A stretch of 64,000 bases of DNA, taken from NCBI RefSeq assembly GCF_900177535.1, contig NZ_FXAJ01000002.1, positions 1,178,001-1,242,000 on the forward strand, given 5' to 3'. Both the position numbers and the translations under genes were made by a program. Below, piece after piece: positions 1 through 7,342 of the stretch (the first letter of the stretch is position 1; each line of letters begins with the position of its first letter). The notes under the pieces were generated by a model. That model searched no databases, was not told the origin of the DNA, and was given only the letters and a program-made list of their open reading frames with translations. This DNA comes from Priestia filamentosa (GTDB lineage: Bacteria > Bacillota > Bacilli > Bacillales > Bacillaceae_H).

Positions 1-142
1 TCTTATAGCACTCACACCGTCTCGCTTGTTCCACAACTTGCTCTACGTTTTTATAAAACAATCCAGTCTTTACTTTCTCCCACACAAAACCTGTATCCTT
101 ACATATCGCACATTCATAAGAGGTCTCCGATGTCGAGGTCAA
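1..142 (-). CDS. Phage DnaC-like helicase loader, N-terminal fragment
   Basis: Partial gene running off the left edge. From a TTG at 142 the minus strand stays open to base 1 and encodes about 47 residues. They include a CxxCKDTGFV motif followed by CxC, the zinc-binding N-terminus typical of phage DnaC/DnaI-like helicase loaders. It overlaps the 3' end of the DnaD-like gene, and DnaD-then-DnaC order is standard in PBSX/skin-type phages. The TTG start is inferred from the frame only. The AAA+ domain would lie left of the window. Confidence 0.55.
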   Translation of the reverse strand, partial: MTSTSETSYECAICKDTGFVWEKVKTGLFYKNVEQVVEQARRCECYK

Positions 143-875
143 TGTCGTTCCGGTCTGGGGTTGGTTTATAGAATTCGCTTGTCGTTCGTTTGTCTTTTGG
201 CGAAGATCGTGGAGCACTTCTTCCATACTTTTGAACCGTTTGTTGGCTTGAAGCATTCCGTTGTTCCCTCCTTCTTTTCTTCTCTAGAGCCTGAACGTCT
301 TCTATCGTTTGAACATTTTGGGCGTACCAATCTATTAGAACCCGCTCAATATACTTCCAGTTTCGAATATTTCGTTCTACGGCTATCTTCATAGCCGCAA
401 TGATGACCTCATGGTTCCCATTAAAGTCACTAACCCACTTAGTAATATGTTCAGCAATCATCGGGGCTAGAATCCCGATTTGTTGCTGGTAGAACTCATG
501 AGCACTTGTTCGTTTAGAACAGGATTCTACTTGCTCTGTTTTTGATTGAACTTCTTTTGGTTTTTGATATGTTGTTAGCTTTTGATAGTCGTCATAACGA
601 TTGACCGTAATTAAAATACCTTTATTTTGTTTCAAGGTCTCTTTTTGAATGAGTCCTTGCTGTTCTAATCGCTTAATCGAGTTGCTTATCACATTGACTG
701 TAACTCTTAAGTCCTTGGCTAACTCCTTAATGACATAACGTTGCTGTCCTCGCTCACAATAGTCGGTTGTAGCAAAATTCGCCTCATCAACAAATAGTCC
801 ATATAAAGCTTTATCAAATCGGTTTGAGAAAGATAGACGGGGCTTGATGACGTACCCCGTTGTGAAATTGTTCAT
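114..875 (-). CDS. Phage replication protein with DnaD domain
   Basis: About 253 residues. The N-terminal half is a winged-helix-like region (roughly residues 30-95, including a stretch ending in RLEQQGLIQKE). The C-terminal part (about 135-205) carries the DnaD signature with WKYIERVLIDW. Such proteins open the phage origin and recruit the DnaC-like loader, whose gene follows and overlaps. I chose the ATG at 873-875 because AAGGAG at 885-890 sits 9 nt upstream; the ATG three codons earlier overlaps that ribosome site. The C-terminus is basic and low-complexity. Confidence 0.85.
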   Translation of the reverse strand: MNNFTTGYVIKPRLSFSNRFDKALYGLFVDEANFATTDYCERGQQRYVIKELAKDLRVTVNVISNSIKRLEQQGLIQKETLKQNKGILITVNRYDDYQKLTTYQKPKEVQSKTEQVESCSKRTSAHEFYQQQIGILAPMIAEHITKWVSDFNGNHEVIIAAMKIAVERNIRNWKYIERVLIDWYAQNVQTIEDVQALEKKRRREQRNASSQQTVQKYGRSAPRSSPKDKRTTSEFYKPTPDRNDIDLDIGDLL

Positions 876-893
876 GCCCCGCATCTCCTTCCA

Positions 894-1049
894 TCATTTC
901 TTCCTACATACAGCGTGATATTTTTCTATCCTTACAAGTTCATAGTCTGGATGGTATTTTGATAAAAACTCTTTGATGTACTGCTCATATTGTTCTGTAT
1001 TGGAAGACATCCACTTGTAACAATGAGGAAAGGATATCTTGTATTCCAT
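894..1049 (-). CDS. Small phage protein, 51 aa, unknown
   Basis: Short open frame between RecT and the DnaD-like gene. Its ATG overlaps the RecT stop codon (TAATG), which suggests translational coupling. The product is 51 residues, rich in Tyr and Lys, with two Cys and no membrane segment. It fills an otherwise empty gap in a tightly packed early operon. I do not recognise the family. Confidence 0.55.
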   Translation of the reverse strand: MEYKISFPHCYKWMSSNTEQYEQYIKEFLSKYHPDYELVRIEKYHAVCRKK

Positions 1050-1963
1050 TACTTAAATGGCAACTCCTCGTCTTGAATTTCAACGCCATCAAATACACTT
1101 GGTTTCTCTGGCTTAGAAGGCTTCGTTTCCTCTTCGAACTGTTCATCTTCCACTTGATACTCGGCATCAATGAAAGCATCTCCAAACTGTCCTTCTTTAA
1201 CCTTGCTGACCGAGTTATCCTGGTTTAGCCCTTCCATTACCGTTCTCGCTTCCTGTTGCTCAATGGAGATAGGCGCTGTTTTCAGCAATTTAATCAAAAC
1301 CGTTTTCTTTGCCATCTCTGTGAAGTGGTCTTTCCATGGGCCGAATACGGTTCCGTTCTTTTTACTTTTGGTAAAACGATCTCGGTGACGCTCTACTTGT
1401 TTTCGACTCATCACAATAAAGTCATACGCTCCATCTTTCAGCTTGTACACGGCATAGAAATGAGTGATTTTATCTCCATCTTCTTCACCCGTTGGCTTAT
1501 GTTTTAAATCTTTTTCTAGACCGTAACTGTATTCGAACTCGTCTCCCTCATAAACTTCATGCGCATAAACGCTGGTAATTTCACCTGTTCGTCTCGCTAA
1601 ATCGATGAGCCCTCGATACCCTAATTGAAATTGGGCTTCCATGCGATTGGTCTTGTTATTCTTGAAAGGTACAATATACGCATGACCAAGAAGGTTTGGT
1701 TCAACTCCCAGAATCGAACAATTTACAACCGCTCCTACAATTGTTTCGGGTGTGCATTCCATTAACTTGGGGTTACGACTAACAGCGTTCAATCCGATAC
1801 GTACAAGCCGTTCAGGTGTCACGTGCTTAGGAGCAATGGATTTAATCGCTTTAAACTGGTCTTTGAACATATCGCTAAGTTGTCCTTGAAAACTATTCGG
1901 TTGTTTCGCCATACTATTGTTCTTCTTGGCTAATTGACTTTTTACAGATTGATTCGTTGCCAT
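1049..1963 (-). CDS. RecT-family single-strand annealing protein (YqaK-like)
   Basis: 304 residues. The core (about residues 25-240) matches RecT/YqaK: a run around TPERLVRIGLNAVSRNPKL, CSILGVEPN, the QFQLGYRGLIDLARRTG motif and a PWKDHFTEMAKKT segment. RecT anneals complementary single strands in phage recombination and works with a 5'-3' exonuclease, here the YqaJ-like gene immediately upstream. The C-terminal tail is acidic and ends in a DELPFK-type sequence, as is common for partners of host SSB and other replication proteins. AAGGGGG lies upstream of the ATG. The gap from the yqaJ-like stop is 13 nt. Confidence 0.93.
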   Translation of the reverse strand: MATNQSVKSQLAKKNNSMAKQPNSFQGQLSDMFKDQFKAIKSIAPKHVTPERLVRIGLNAVSRNPKLMECTPETIVGAVVNCSILGVEPNLLGHAYIVPFKNNKTNRMEAQFQLGYRGLIDLARRTGEITSVYAHEVYEGDEFEYSYGLEKDLKHKPTGEEDGDKITHFYAVYKLKDGAYDFIVMSRKQVERHRDRFTKSKKNGTVFGPWKDHFTEMAKKTVLIKLLKTAPISIEQQEARTVMEGLNQDNSVSKVKEGQFGDAFIDAEYQVEDEQFEEETKPSKPEKPSVFDGVEIQDEELPFK

Positions 1964-1976
1964 TTATAAATCCCCC

Positions 1977-2909
1977 TTACTTAAAACTGAATCTACGGTA
2001 TGAATCGATTTTAGTGTATTTCTTTAATAACTCTGGATAGTCTTTCTCAAACGCTCTTTTATCAAAACGGTTGGTTTGAACGTTGCGCCATGTAACCACA
2101 TGCTCCTTGGTCACGCCACGTTCATATTCACCGAGCAGGGCTTTTATTTGATTTTCGATTTTTTTCACTTTGCTTATAGCTTCCGCTTTTGCTTGTTTAG
2201 CAGATTGATAATCTTCTAACAAACGATTAACTGATTCAGGCAGCTCGATTTCCTCGTCGATTCCTTCTGGATACATATGACTCAGTAAATCAGTGGAAGC
2301 TTGAGAGCCATCAAATAATGGTGGCTCTTTTAACACCACATGGTTGTTCCAAAAGTCGGTCTCAATTTCGATTAATTGCTTAATCAGCTCTTGATCTCGC
2401 TCAATCTTTTTATAAACAAACTTGTTTCCACCGATCAGTACGGCTATCCACCAAGCTTGATATCCTGTTACAGCCATGTAATGCTGACATTGAATGAGAT
2501 ATTGAATGGGAACTTCTTCATCTTCCCATTCTTGCTTCAAATATTCGGAAGCAATCTTACACTCTAGTCCTGCCTTCTTTCCGACAATTAAGCGGTCTAC
2601 ATTTGCGAGAATAAAAGGATAGTCAGGATGTTGAAGCATCGCATTTTTCCGTCTTACTTTAAATCCTGTCCGTTTCGAAAACTCTTTTGCCACAAAGTCT
2701 TCGAGTTGCGTTCCGAAGTAAGCCGCCTCACTGTTGACTTCTTCCTCTGGAGCTTGTCCAATTTTCTCTAGGTAAACTGCAACAGGTGATTTCCACTTAC
2801 TTAGTCCCGCAATAGCAGCTGCATCTGAACCACCAATCCCCTTTCTTCTCATCCCTTTCCACTCTTCGTAACTCATATTTTGAGTAGAAACTAAAATCTT
2901 TAACTCCAT
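1977..2909 (-). CDS. YqaJ-family viral recombinase exonuclease
   Basis: 310 residues from the ATG at 2907-2909, chosen because AAGGAGGT at 2915-2922 is ideally placed. Longer in-frame starts have no ribosome site and would run into a hairpin region. Visible motifs are GIGGSDAAAIAG near residue 27 and, further on, DRLIVGKKAGLECKI, which supplies the D...ExK catalytic residues of lambda-exonuclease-like nucleases. The C-terminal 80 residues contain a probable coiled coil. It should make 3' single-stranded tails for RecT, whose gene follows. Confidence 0.92.
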   Translation of the reverse strand: MELKILVSTQNMSYEEWKGMRRKGIGGSDAAAIAGLSKWKSPVAVYLEKIGQAPEEEVNSEAAYFGTQLEDFVAKEFSKRTGFKVRRKNAMLQHPDYPFILANVDRLIVGKKAGLECKIASEYLKQEWEDEEVPIQYLIQCQHYMAVTGYQAWWIAVLIGGNKFVYKKIERDQELIKQLIEIETDFWNNHVVLKEPPLFDGSQASTDLLSHMYPEGIDEEIELPESVNRLLEDYQSAKQAKAEAISKVKKIENQIKALLGEYERGVTKEHVVTWRNVQTNRFDKRAFEKDYPELLKKYTKIDSYRRFSFK

Positions 2910-2931
2910 GAGCAACCTCCTTGATTTTGAG

Positions 2932-3004
2932 AGGTCTATGCGGTAATATAAGGTCAACCAGGAATGCATAGACCTTAGAGCACGTAGTGTCCGCTACGGG
3001 CTCT
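2932..3004. other. Two adjacent inverted repeats upstream of the exonuclease gene
   Basis: A perfect 10-bp inverted repeat (AGGTCTATGC at 2932-2941, GCATAGACCT at 2966-2975) is followed at once by a second hairpin. That one pairs AGAGC plus CGTAG (2977-2987) with CTACG plus GCTCT (2994-3004) across one mismatch. They occupy most of the gap between the yqaI-like and yqaJ-like genes, so they would fold in the operon mRNA. An RNA stability or processing role is possible. A rho-independent terminator for the operon is unlikely, because on the minus strand no T-run follows. Confidence 0.55.
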
Positions 3005-3007
3005 TTT

Positions 3008-3220
3008 CTATTCTGCTTGGGAAAATTTAAAATCATAAACAACCTCTAAATACTTCTCTAAATCTTCTTTTAGTACCACATCTCCTGTTGCTGGATCTTC
3101 TACAATATCATCTCCCGGAAATAACTCTGTTCCAAAGTAATCAATTCCTGCATGTTCAGGTTGTGCCATCATGTTTAAATATCCGTTTCGGTTCAATTGA
3201 GTAATAGTTGGGTGTTCCAT
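3008..3220 (-). CDS. YqaI-like phage protein
   Basis: 70 residues, acidic, no membrane segment. The sequence around YFGTELFPGDDIVEDPATGDVVLKEDLEKYL resembles in spacing the skin-element protein YqaI of B. subtilis (a GDE.. then ILRENLERYL pattern), judged from memory. It sits where yqaI does, directly upstream of yqaJ and yqaK homologs. Function unknown; presumably an early recombination or replication accessory. Confidence 0.65.
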   Translation of the reverse strand: MEHPTITQLNRNGYLNMMAQPEHAGIDYFGTELFPGDDIVEDPATGDVVLKEDLEKYLEVVYDFKFSQAE

Positions 3221-3238
3221 ATTCCTTCGCTCTCCTTT

Positions 3239-3505
3239 CTACAACTTTTCTGCTCTTTTTTGTTTTAACGAGTAATGAGGTACAATATCAACATCGTATC
3301 CCTGTTCCTGTAACGTAAGAGCTAATTCATGTACTCGATTAGGTTTACTCAATTTCTTTAGATGTTGAACAAGATACAAAGCATCAAACGCTTTATCCTG
3401 TAATTCATCCATTTTAGAATCTGTGAGTAATACTAAATCCTCTGTTGTAACCTCTAAACGTTTCACCGTTTGATAAATGCGTTCCATCCGGTCAGTATAC
3501 TTCAC
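3239..3505 (-). CDS. Early phage protein, unknown (88 aa)
   Basis: 88 residues from a GTG that overlaps the previous gene's stop by 4 nt (GTGA). An AAGGGGGT site sits about 8 nt upstream, so translation is probably coupled. The product is mostly helical by eye, with Leu-rich heptads in the middle and a basic C-terminus. No motif recognised. It occupies the yqaH position of skin-like elements, but I cannot show homology. Confidence 0.7.
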   Translation of the reverse strand: MKYTDRMERIYQTVKRLEVTTEDLVLLTDSKMDELQDKAFDALYLVQHLKKLSKPNRVHELALTLQEQGYDVDIVPHYSLKQKRAEKL

Positions 3506-4014
3506 TTTACGAACCCCCTTGTTTTAAAAGCTAAATCCCTTTTCTGGTCTACTTCTTTTAACGAGAAACGATACTGTTCACAAAATGCACCTAACAAGTT
3601 AAACTCAATGGCTAGCTTTTCTGAGTATTCCTGTACAAACCGTCTTGCTTCTTGAATCTCTCGTTCGTTGGCGGAATCCGCTGGCACATACCAAAAGTCT
3701 TTATCCCAAAATTCCATGGTATCTCGCTGTTCCTGCTCAACGAGAACCCTTAATGAAGCAACATCCCGTTTGATTTTCTTGCCATCCATGTAAGGAGCAA
3801 ACCCAATCCCCGTCGTTTCCTTAATAAGTGTTGTATAATACTTAAAGCTATCTACTGCTCTTGCCAGAATTGGCTTTGCCTCTTTGGTGATGGTTCGATT
3901 CCCAGTAACCCATTTTGAGATGGTTGATTGGTCATAACCCACCTCCTTTGCAAATGCGGTTTGACTCTTTCCTTTCTCCTTCAAAGCATCTCCGAGACTT
4001 GCTTTTACTCTCAT
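3502..4014 (-). CDS. HTH (XRE-type) phage regulatory protein
   Basis: 170 residues from the ATG at 4012-4014, preferred over the start six codons earlier because AAGGAG lies 7 nt upstream. Residues about 8-60 form an XRE-like helix-turn-helix (KGKSQTAFAKEVGYDQSTISKWVTG shape). The remaining 110 residues are charged and helical with no known domain. It probably binds DNA as an early-gene regulator. It starts the run yqaI-yqaJ-recT-dnaD and overlaps the next gene by 4 nt. Confidence 0.75.
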   Translation of the reverse strand: MRVKASLGDALKEKGKSQTAFAKEVGYDQSTISKWVTGNRTITKEAKPILARAVDSFKYYTTLIKETTGIGFAPYMDGKKIKRDVASLRVLVEQEQRDTMEFWDKDFWYVPADSANEREIQEARRFVQEYSEKLAIEFNLLGAFCEQYRFSLKEVDQKRDLAFKTRGFVK

Positions 4015-4116
4015 AAGTTCTCTCCTTGTCATATTCGATTTTATTTTTTAAACACCAGCCATACATACTCCCTATTGCTATGGCGAGTTGACCTGCTATC
4101 CTAAACTAGCAAACTA

Positions 4117-4425
4117 TTATATTGCTCTTGAATTAAAATACTCCGTGTTCTCATTCACCCATTGTGTATTTCGTTCAATCCATTTCAACAACATGTGAGT
4201 CGGAACCATTGGACGTCCCATCTCGCGAGTAACTGGAAAGTCTTGTCGTTTAATAAGCTCGTATGCCTTCGTCACTTTGATATTTAAAAAATCTTGAAGT
4301 TGCTTCATTGTGAGTAAAGGTGGATATTGATGTTTCGCTTGGAACTCTTCCGCGGCTTTTGCCACTTCCTCACGAATAGCTTGACGAATTTGATCCATAT
4401 CGACTTCTACTTTAATGACATTCAT
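4117..4425 (-). CDS. Excisionase-like MerR/HTH_17 DNA-binding protein
   Basis: 102 residues from the ATG at 4423-4425, preceded by AAAGAGGTG. The N-terminal 35 residues look like an amphipathic helix. Residues about 40-90 read as an excisionase-type winged helix (LLTMKQLQDFLNIK...AYELIKRQDFPV...PTHMLLKWIE). Proteins like this bend DNA at att sites or regulate early promoters. Its start overlaps the stop of the small membrane ORF upstream by 4 nt (ATGA). Confidence 0.75.
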   Translation of the reverse strand: MNVIKVEVDMDQIRQAIREEVAKAAEEFQAKHQYPPLLTMKQLQDFLNIKVTKAYELIKRQDFPVTREMGRPMVPTHMLLKWIERNTQWVNENTEYFNSRAI

Positions 4426-4559
4426 TTCATAGCACCTCTTTTTCGCCATTTCTTAAAGTTCTCTATTTCTTCGAGACATACATGAATGATTAATCCTATG
4501 GAAAAATAAAATGCTGGGACGGTAATGAATGTAGCTTTCAAAAATTCTTGTAAGGACAT
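4422..4559 (-). CDS. Small single-span membrane protein, 45 aa
   Basis: The ATG at 4557-4559 follows a perfect AAGGAGGT at a good distance, and the stop overlaps the next start by 4 nt, which argues for a real coupled gene. The product has one hydrophobic segment (about residues 10-29, through FYFSIGLIIHV) and then a charged, basic tail. Prophages often carry such small membrane proteins near the immunity region (host interference or superinfection exclusion), but nothing in the sequence fixes the role. Confidence 0.65.
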   Translation of the reverse strand: MSLQEFLKATFITVPAFYFSIGLIIHVCLEEIENFKKWRKRGAMK

Positions 4560-4593
4560 AGACAAAACCTCCTTGATATTTAACTTCTATCTC

Positions 4594-4818
4594 TCATGCA
4601 GAGTTTGTTTTACGTAACGTTTCGTTACTTTTTTCTTCAAAAAAAAGTGTCCAATTAAAATTTAATACTCTTGCAATAGATTTGGCTACGGTAACACTTG
4701 GTTTCCTAGCACCTAATTCAATCATTGTATAATATGCACGTTCAATATTTGCCTTCTCAGCTACTTTTGATTGAGTTAAATCCTTCTCCATGCGTATATC
4801 TTTTAACCAATCCCGCAT
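4594..4818 (-). CDS. Cro-like XRE transcriptional regulator
   Basis: 74 residues. Residues 5-60 are a compact XRE helix-turn-helix with the LTQSKVAEKANIERAYYTMIE pattern. It is transcribed leftward, divergently from the CI-like repressor at 4991, in the classic Cro position. An AGGAGGG-type site lies just upstream. A TTGACA-N17-TATTAT promoter overlapped by operators drives it. A further operator-like palindrome (GTAACG-TTT-CGTTAC) lies inside its own 3' end. Confidence 0.85.
   Translation of the reverse strand: MRDWLKDIRMEKDLTQSKVAEKANIERAYYTMIELGARKPSVTVAKSIARVLNFNWTLFFEEKSNETLRKTNSA
4614..4628. promoter_or_regulatory. Intragenic operator-like palindrome
   Basis: GTAACG at 4614-4619 and CGTTAC at 4623-4628 are perfect inverted arms around TTT. 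They match the GTAACGA/TCGTTAC half-sites of the immunity operators 230 bp away. The site lies within the last codons of the Cro-like gene. Confidence 0.5.
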
Positions 4819-4844
4819 CTCTCACCCTCCTTTGTTAAACCATT

Positions 4845-4863
4845 TAGTAACGATTCGTTACTA
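4845..4863. promoter_or_regulatory. Phage immunity operator 1
   Basis: Perfect 9-1-9 palindrome: TAGTAACGA, T, TCGTTACTA. It lies just downstream of the -10 of the leftward promoter, so a bound CI-like or Cro-like protein would block early transcription. Confidence 0.8.
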
Positions 4864-4865
4864 TC

Positions 4866-4894
4866 ATAATAGTATCACTTCGTTACTATGTCAA
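4866..4894 (-). promoter_or_regulatory. Leftward early promoter with operator 2 in its spacer
   Basis: On the minus strand TTGACA (4889-4894) and TATTAT (4866-4871) are separated by exactly 17 bp, a near-consensus sigma-A promoter for the Cro-like gene and the early operon. The spacer (4870-4888) holds an imperfect copy of the operator (TAGTATCAC, T, TCGTTACTA), 25 bp from operator 1. Confidence 0.85.
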
Positions 4895-4929
4895 TGCATT
4901 TTTATAAAAAAAAGTGTCATTTTGTTACG

Positions 4930-4959
4930 TTGCATTTAAAGTAACTAACTGTTACATTA
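4930..4959 (+). promoter_or_regulatory. Repressor promoter with operator 3
   Basis: TTGCAT (4930-4935), a 17-bp spacer and TACATT (4953-4958) form a plausible promoter for the CI-like gene. The arms TAAAGTAAC (4937-4945) and GTTACATTA (4951-4959) form a degenerate operator overlapping it, which suggests autoregulation. Confidence 0.6.
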
Positions 4960-4990
4960 AAATAGCTAGTAGAGAAAGGAGTTGAGCTGA

Positions 4991-5344
4991 ATGTTTTCAG
5001 TAAGATTGACTTCCTTGAGAAAAAAAAGAAACGTTACACAACAAAGGGTTGCTGATTTCTTAGGGATTACTAGACCAGCTTATACTGCCTATGAACAAGG
5101 TAAAAGACAGCCTGACTATGAGACACTTCAAAAGATCGCTAAGTATTTTGATGTCTCTATCGATTACCTTCTAACAGGCAATGAATATAGACCTGAAGAA
5201 TCTATCCGTTTTGATGAATTACACTTCCATGGAATTGATAAATTGTCCAAAGAAGAAATTGAGGATGTAAAAAAACAAGCTTTAGAACGTATTGAATACC
5301 ACCTGTGGAAAAAAGAACGACAAGGCAACAAAAATAATGAGTAA
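4991..5344 (+). CDS. CI-like XRE phage repressor
   Basis: 117 residues. The N-terminal XRE domain (about residues 5-63) has the full helix-turn-helix pattern RKKRNVTQQRVADFLGITRPAYTAYEQGKRQPD and the usual YFDVSIDYLL segment. The C-terminal 50 residues are an acidic/basic helix. There is no LexA/S24 peptidase domain, so derepression is probably by the ImmA-type protease encoded downstream. An AAAGGAG site precedes the ATG. Divergent from the Cro-like gene, with operators between. Confidence 0.88.
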   Translation: MFSVRLTSLRKKRNVTQQRVADFLGITRPAYTAYEQGKRQPDYETLQKIAKYFDVSIDYLLTGNEYRPEESIRFDELHFHGIDKLSKEEIEDVKKQALERIEYHLWKKERQGNKNNE

Positions 5345-5349
5345 GATTT

Positions 5350-5383
5350 CGAGTGGATGTTGCCTTTCTCCACTCGTTTTTTT
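5350..5383 (+). terminator. Terminator of the repressor gene
   Basis: CGAGTGGA (5350-5357) pairs with TCCACTCG (5369-5376) across an 11-nt loop, followed by seven T. It begins six bases after the repressor stop. Confidence 0.9.
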
Positions 5384-5742
5384 ATGGATGTCTCTTCTTC
5401 TTATTCTTTATATGTTATTGACGTTATTAATGCCGTTATTAATATAAGTTCATTACTTGTTCATTCGTGGTTCAGCACCCGTTCCTTACTGTTAAAAAAC
5501 ACAAGCTATTCACCCTTAGAGCCACAAGGGACACAAGAATCGTCCGTTCATTACCTGTTCATTCGCGGTTCAGTTCTTCATCATTGGAAAGTATTTTCTT
5601 TTTGAACATAAAAATGCTGTTATTACAGGCTTTCTAGCCTCTTATACATAAAAATTTAAAATGTCCCTTTTAATCATTTACTCAGGGGTTAAGAAGAAAA
5701 ATGAAGATAAGTTTTTCTTTATTTTTGTCTTATCACATTTGC
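5384..5742. repeat. Gene-free stretch with a 27-nt direct repeat
   Basis: No convincing gene here. Two near-identical 27-nt direct repeats lie at 5449-5475 and 5547-5573 (start-to-start 98 bp), differing at two C/T positions. Each contains TGTTCATTC and ends in GGTTCAG. They sit between the repressor terminator and the ImmA gene. The role is unknown; protein-binding iterons are one possibility. Confidence 0.7.
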
Positions 5743-5758
5743 AAGGAGGTTTTATTCT

Positions 5759-6268
5759 ATGAATCATTCTTACGTCCCTTCTCATATGGAGGAGCAAATC
5801 TCTAAAGAGTATATTAAACGAGATATTTTAAAACCAAGCGATTTAACGGTCTCTAATATTGCAGAGAGATTTGGAATCGAGATTTTCCACTACCCATACG
5901 CTTCTTTCAGTATCAAACGAAAGAACCACCATTTCATGTTTCTAGATACTGGGCTTCCAACGATGCAGTTCAAGCTACTCTTTTTCCACGAACTGTGTCA
6001 TATCATCCGTCATGCAGGAGAGCAAGATCGAATTCCTCCCTCGTTCAAAGAATTACAAGAATGGGAAGCGAAAAATTTTATAAAATATGCCATGCTTCCA
6101 TATCATATGGTTCACTACATAAAGGAAGATGATGTTGCTCATACAGCAGAGTTATTTGAAGTTCCTATCGATGTGTGTAAGGAACGAATTTCTTCATTAT
6201 TGGGGCGAAAACCCTATAAAAGAAATTACATATTCACTAAGTTAATACCATCCCTTTCTGGCCTTTAA
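5759..6268 (+). CDS. ImmA/IrrE-family metallopeptidase
   Basis: 169 residues. The zinc motif HELCH (about residue 77) with a downstream Glu in EWEA is the ImmA/IrrE (DUF955) signature. In ICEBs1 the ImmA protease cleaves the partner XRE repressor to induce the element. Here a CI-like repressor without its own protease domain is encoded just upstream on the same strand. AAGGAGG precedes the ATG. The terminator and repeats between the two suggest separate transcription. Confidence 0.9.
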   Translation: MNHSYVPSHMEEQISKEYIKRDILKPSDLTVSNIAERFGIEIFHYPYASFSIKRKNHHFMFLDTGLPTMQFKLLFFHELCHIIRHAGEQDRIPPSFKELQEWEAKNFIKYAMLPYHMVHYIKEDDVAHTAELFEVPIDVCKERISSLLGRKPYKRNYIFTKLIPSLSGL

Positions 6269-6710
6269 TTGAATTTAATATTTTTAACAGACTGAAATAA
6301 ATAACAAGCTTATGGGCTTAGTGATAGCGAGTTAATTATCTCCTATTCTATGGATTACATTGACTTAGAATAAAAGAATATAGTGTATTAAAAAATAAAA
6401 CATACTACCTGTCTGTTTTCGCACATGGAAAAATAAACCTCTTTAACCATACGTTTCAGTCTGTTATAATTTTTAACTGAGTCTTTTTTAATGAACTAAA
6501 TTACCCAATTTTCCATTTATATTTTTTCATACATAACTTTGTACCCTGTCCTCCCTTAAATTGTTGTTAATTTAGTAGAGAATATAAAAGACAAAGGACT
6601 AGGTATCTAATAATCAAGACTATTTTACTGTTATAAAAATAGTAGAATAAGTTTTTCTTTAATATATTTTAGGAGTGAAGGGCTATCCCTTTACATATAT
6701 AGTTTTTATG
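6269..6710. other. AT-rich gene-free spacer
   Basis: About 440 bases with no open frame carrying a credible ribosome site, no clear hairpin terminator and no recognisable RNA. It probably holds the promoter of the DUF4352 gene. Confidence 0.5.
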
Positions 6711-6725
6711 GAAGGAGTTAGATTT

Positions 6726-7301
6726 ATGAAGAAATTTTTTAAGATGGGTTGTTTAGGATTCATTGCACTTATTGTCTTAATTATCATTATCGGTGTAGCT
6801 ATGGGAGGAAACGACAGTAGCGACAAAGCAAGTTCCACAAGTAGCAATAAACAAACTACTAAAGATGAAAGTAAGAAGTCTTATGGAGTTGGTGACACAG
6901 TGGAAGTTGGCGATATGGTTTACACTGTAAACGGTAAAGAAATTACTTCACAAGTTGGACCTGCTGTTTTACCAACAGAAGCAAAAGGAAAATTTTTAGT
7001 CGTTGATTTAAAAGTTAAAAATAATGGTGATAAAGCTGTAACTGTTGATTCTAGTTTCTTTAAATTAAAACATGGTGATAAAACATTTGACGCTGACTCG
7101 GCAGCAAGTATGTCTGCTAACCAAGGGGAAGATGGAAACATTAAAAATAGCTTCTTCTTAGAGCAGCTAAATCCAGACCTTGAAATGGGAGGAAAAGTAG
7201 TATTTGATCTTTCTCCTGAAACAGTAGAAGCTTCTGATTTACAGCTTCAAGTACAAACAGGTGCATTTGGCACACAAACAGAAGTTATTAATTTACAATA
7301 A
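6726..7301 (+). CDS. Membrane-anchored DUF4352 protein
   Basis: 191 residues from the ATG at 6726, with AAGGAG ten bases upstream; the longer in-frame start has no such site. Residues 1-30 are a basic start plus a hydrophobic membrane anchor. Residues 31-55 are a Ser/Thr/Lys linker. Residues about 56-190 form a DUF4352-like immunoglobulin-type fold (VGDTVEVGDMVYTV..., FLVVDLKVKNNGDKAVTV). There is no lipobox Cys after the hydrophobic stretch, so it is probably a membrane-tethered extracytoplasmic protein. Between the immunity genes and the integrase it looks like a prophage cargo (moron) gene expressed in the lysogen. Confidence 0.8.
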   Translation: MKKFFKMGCLGFIALIVLIIIIGVAMGGNDSSDKASSTSSNKQTTKDESKKSYGVGDTVEVGDMVYTVNGKEITSQVGPAVLPTEAKGKFLVVDLKVKNNGDKAVTVDSSFFKLKHGDKTFDADSAASMSANQGEDGNIKNSFFLEQLNPDLEMGGKVVFDLSPETVEASDLQLQVQTGAFGTQTEVINLQ

Positions 7302-7317
7302 GAAAGATTCTACTAAG

Positions 7318-7342
7318 AAAGCTCGCCTAAGCGAGCTTTTTT
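7318..7342 (+). terminator. Terminator of the DUF4352 gene
   Basis: AAAGCTCGC, loop CTAA, GCGAGCTTT followed by a T-run. Confidence 0.9.

Noticed and set aside
26-394. 122-codon plus-strand frame
   Set aside because: Antisense shadow of the DnaD-like gene; low-complexity Leu/Ser/Phe composition and no ribosome site.
2977-3004. Terminator between yqaI-like and yqaJ-like genes
   Set aside because: The T-run follows the stem only on the plus strand, opposite to the operon.
5357-5605. 82-codon plus-strand frame after the repressor
   Set aside because: Begins inside the repressor terminator, contains the 27-nt repeats and has no ribosome site.
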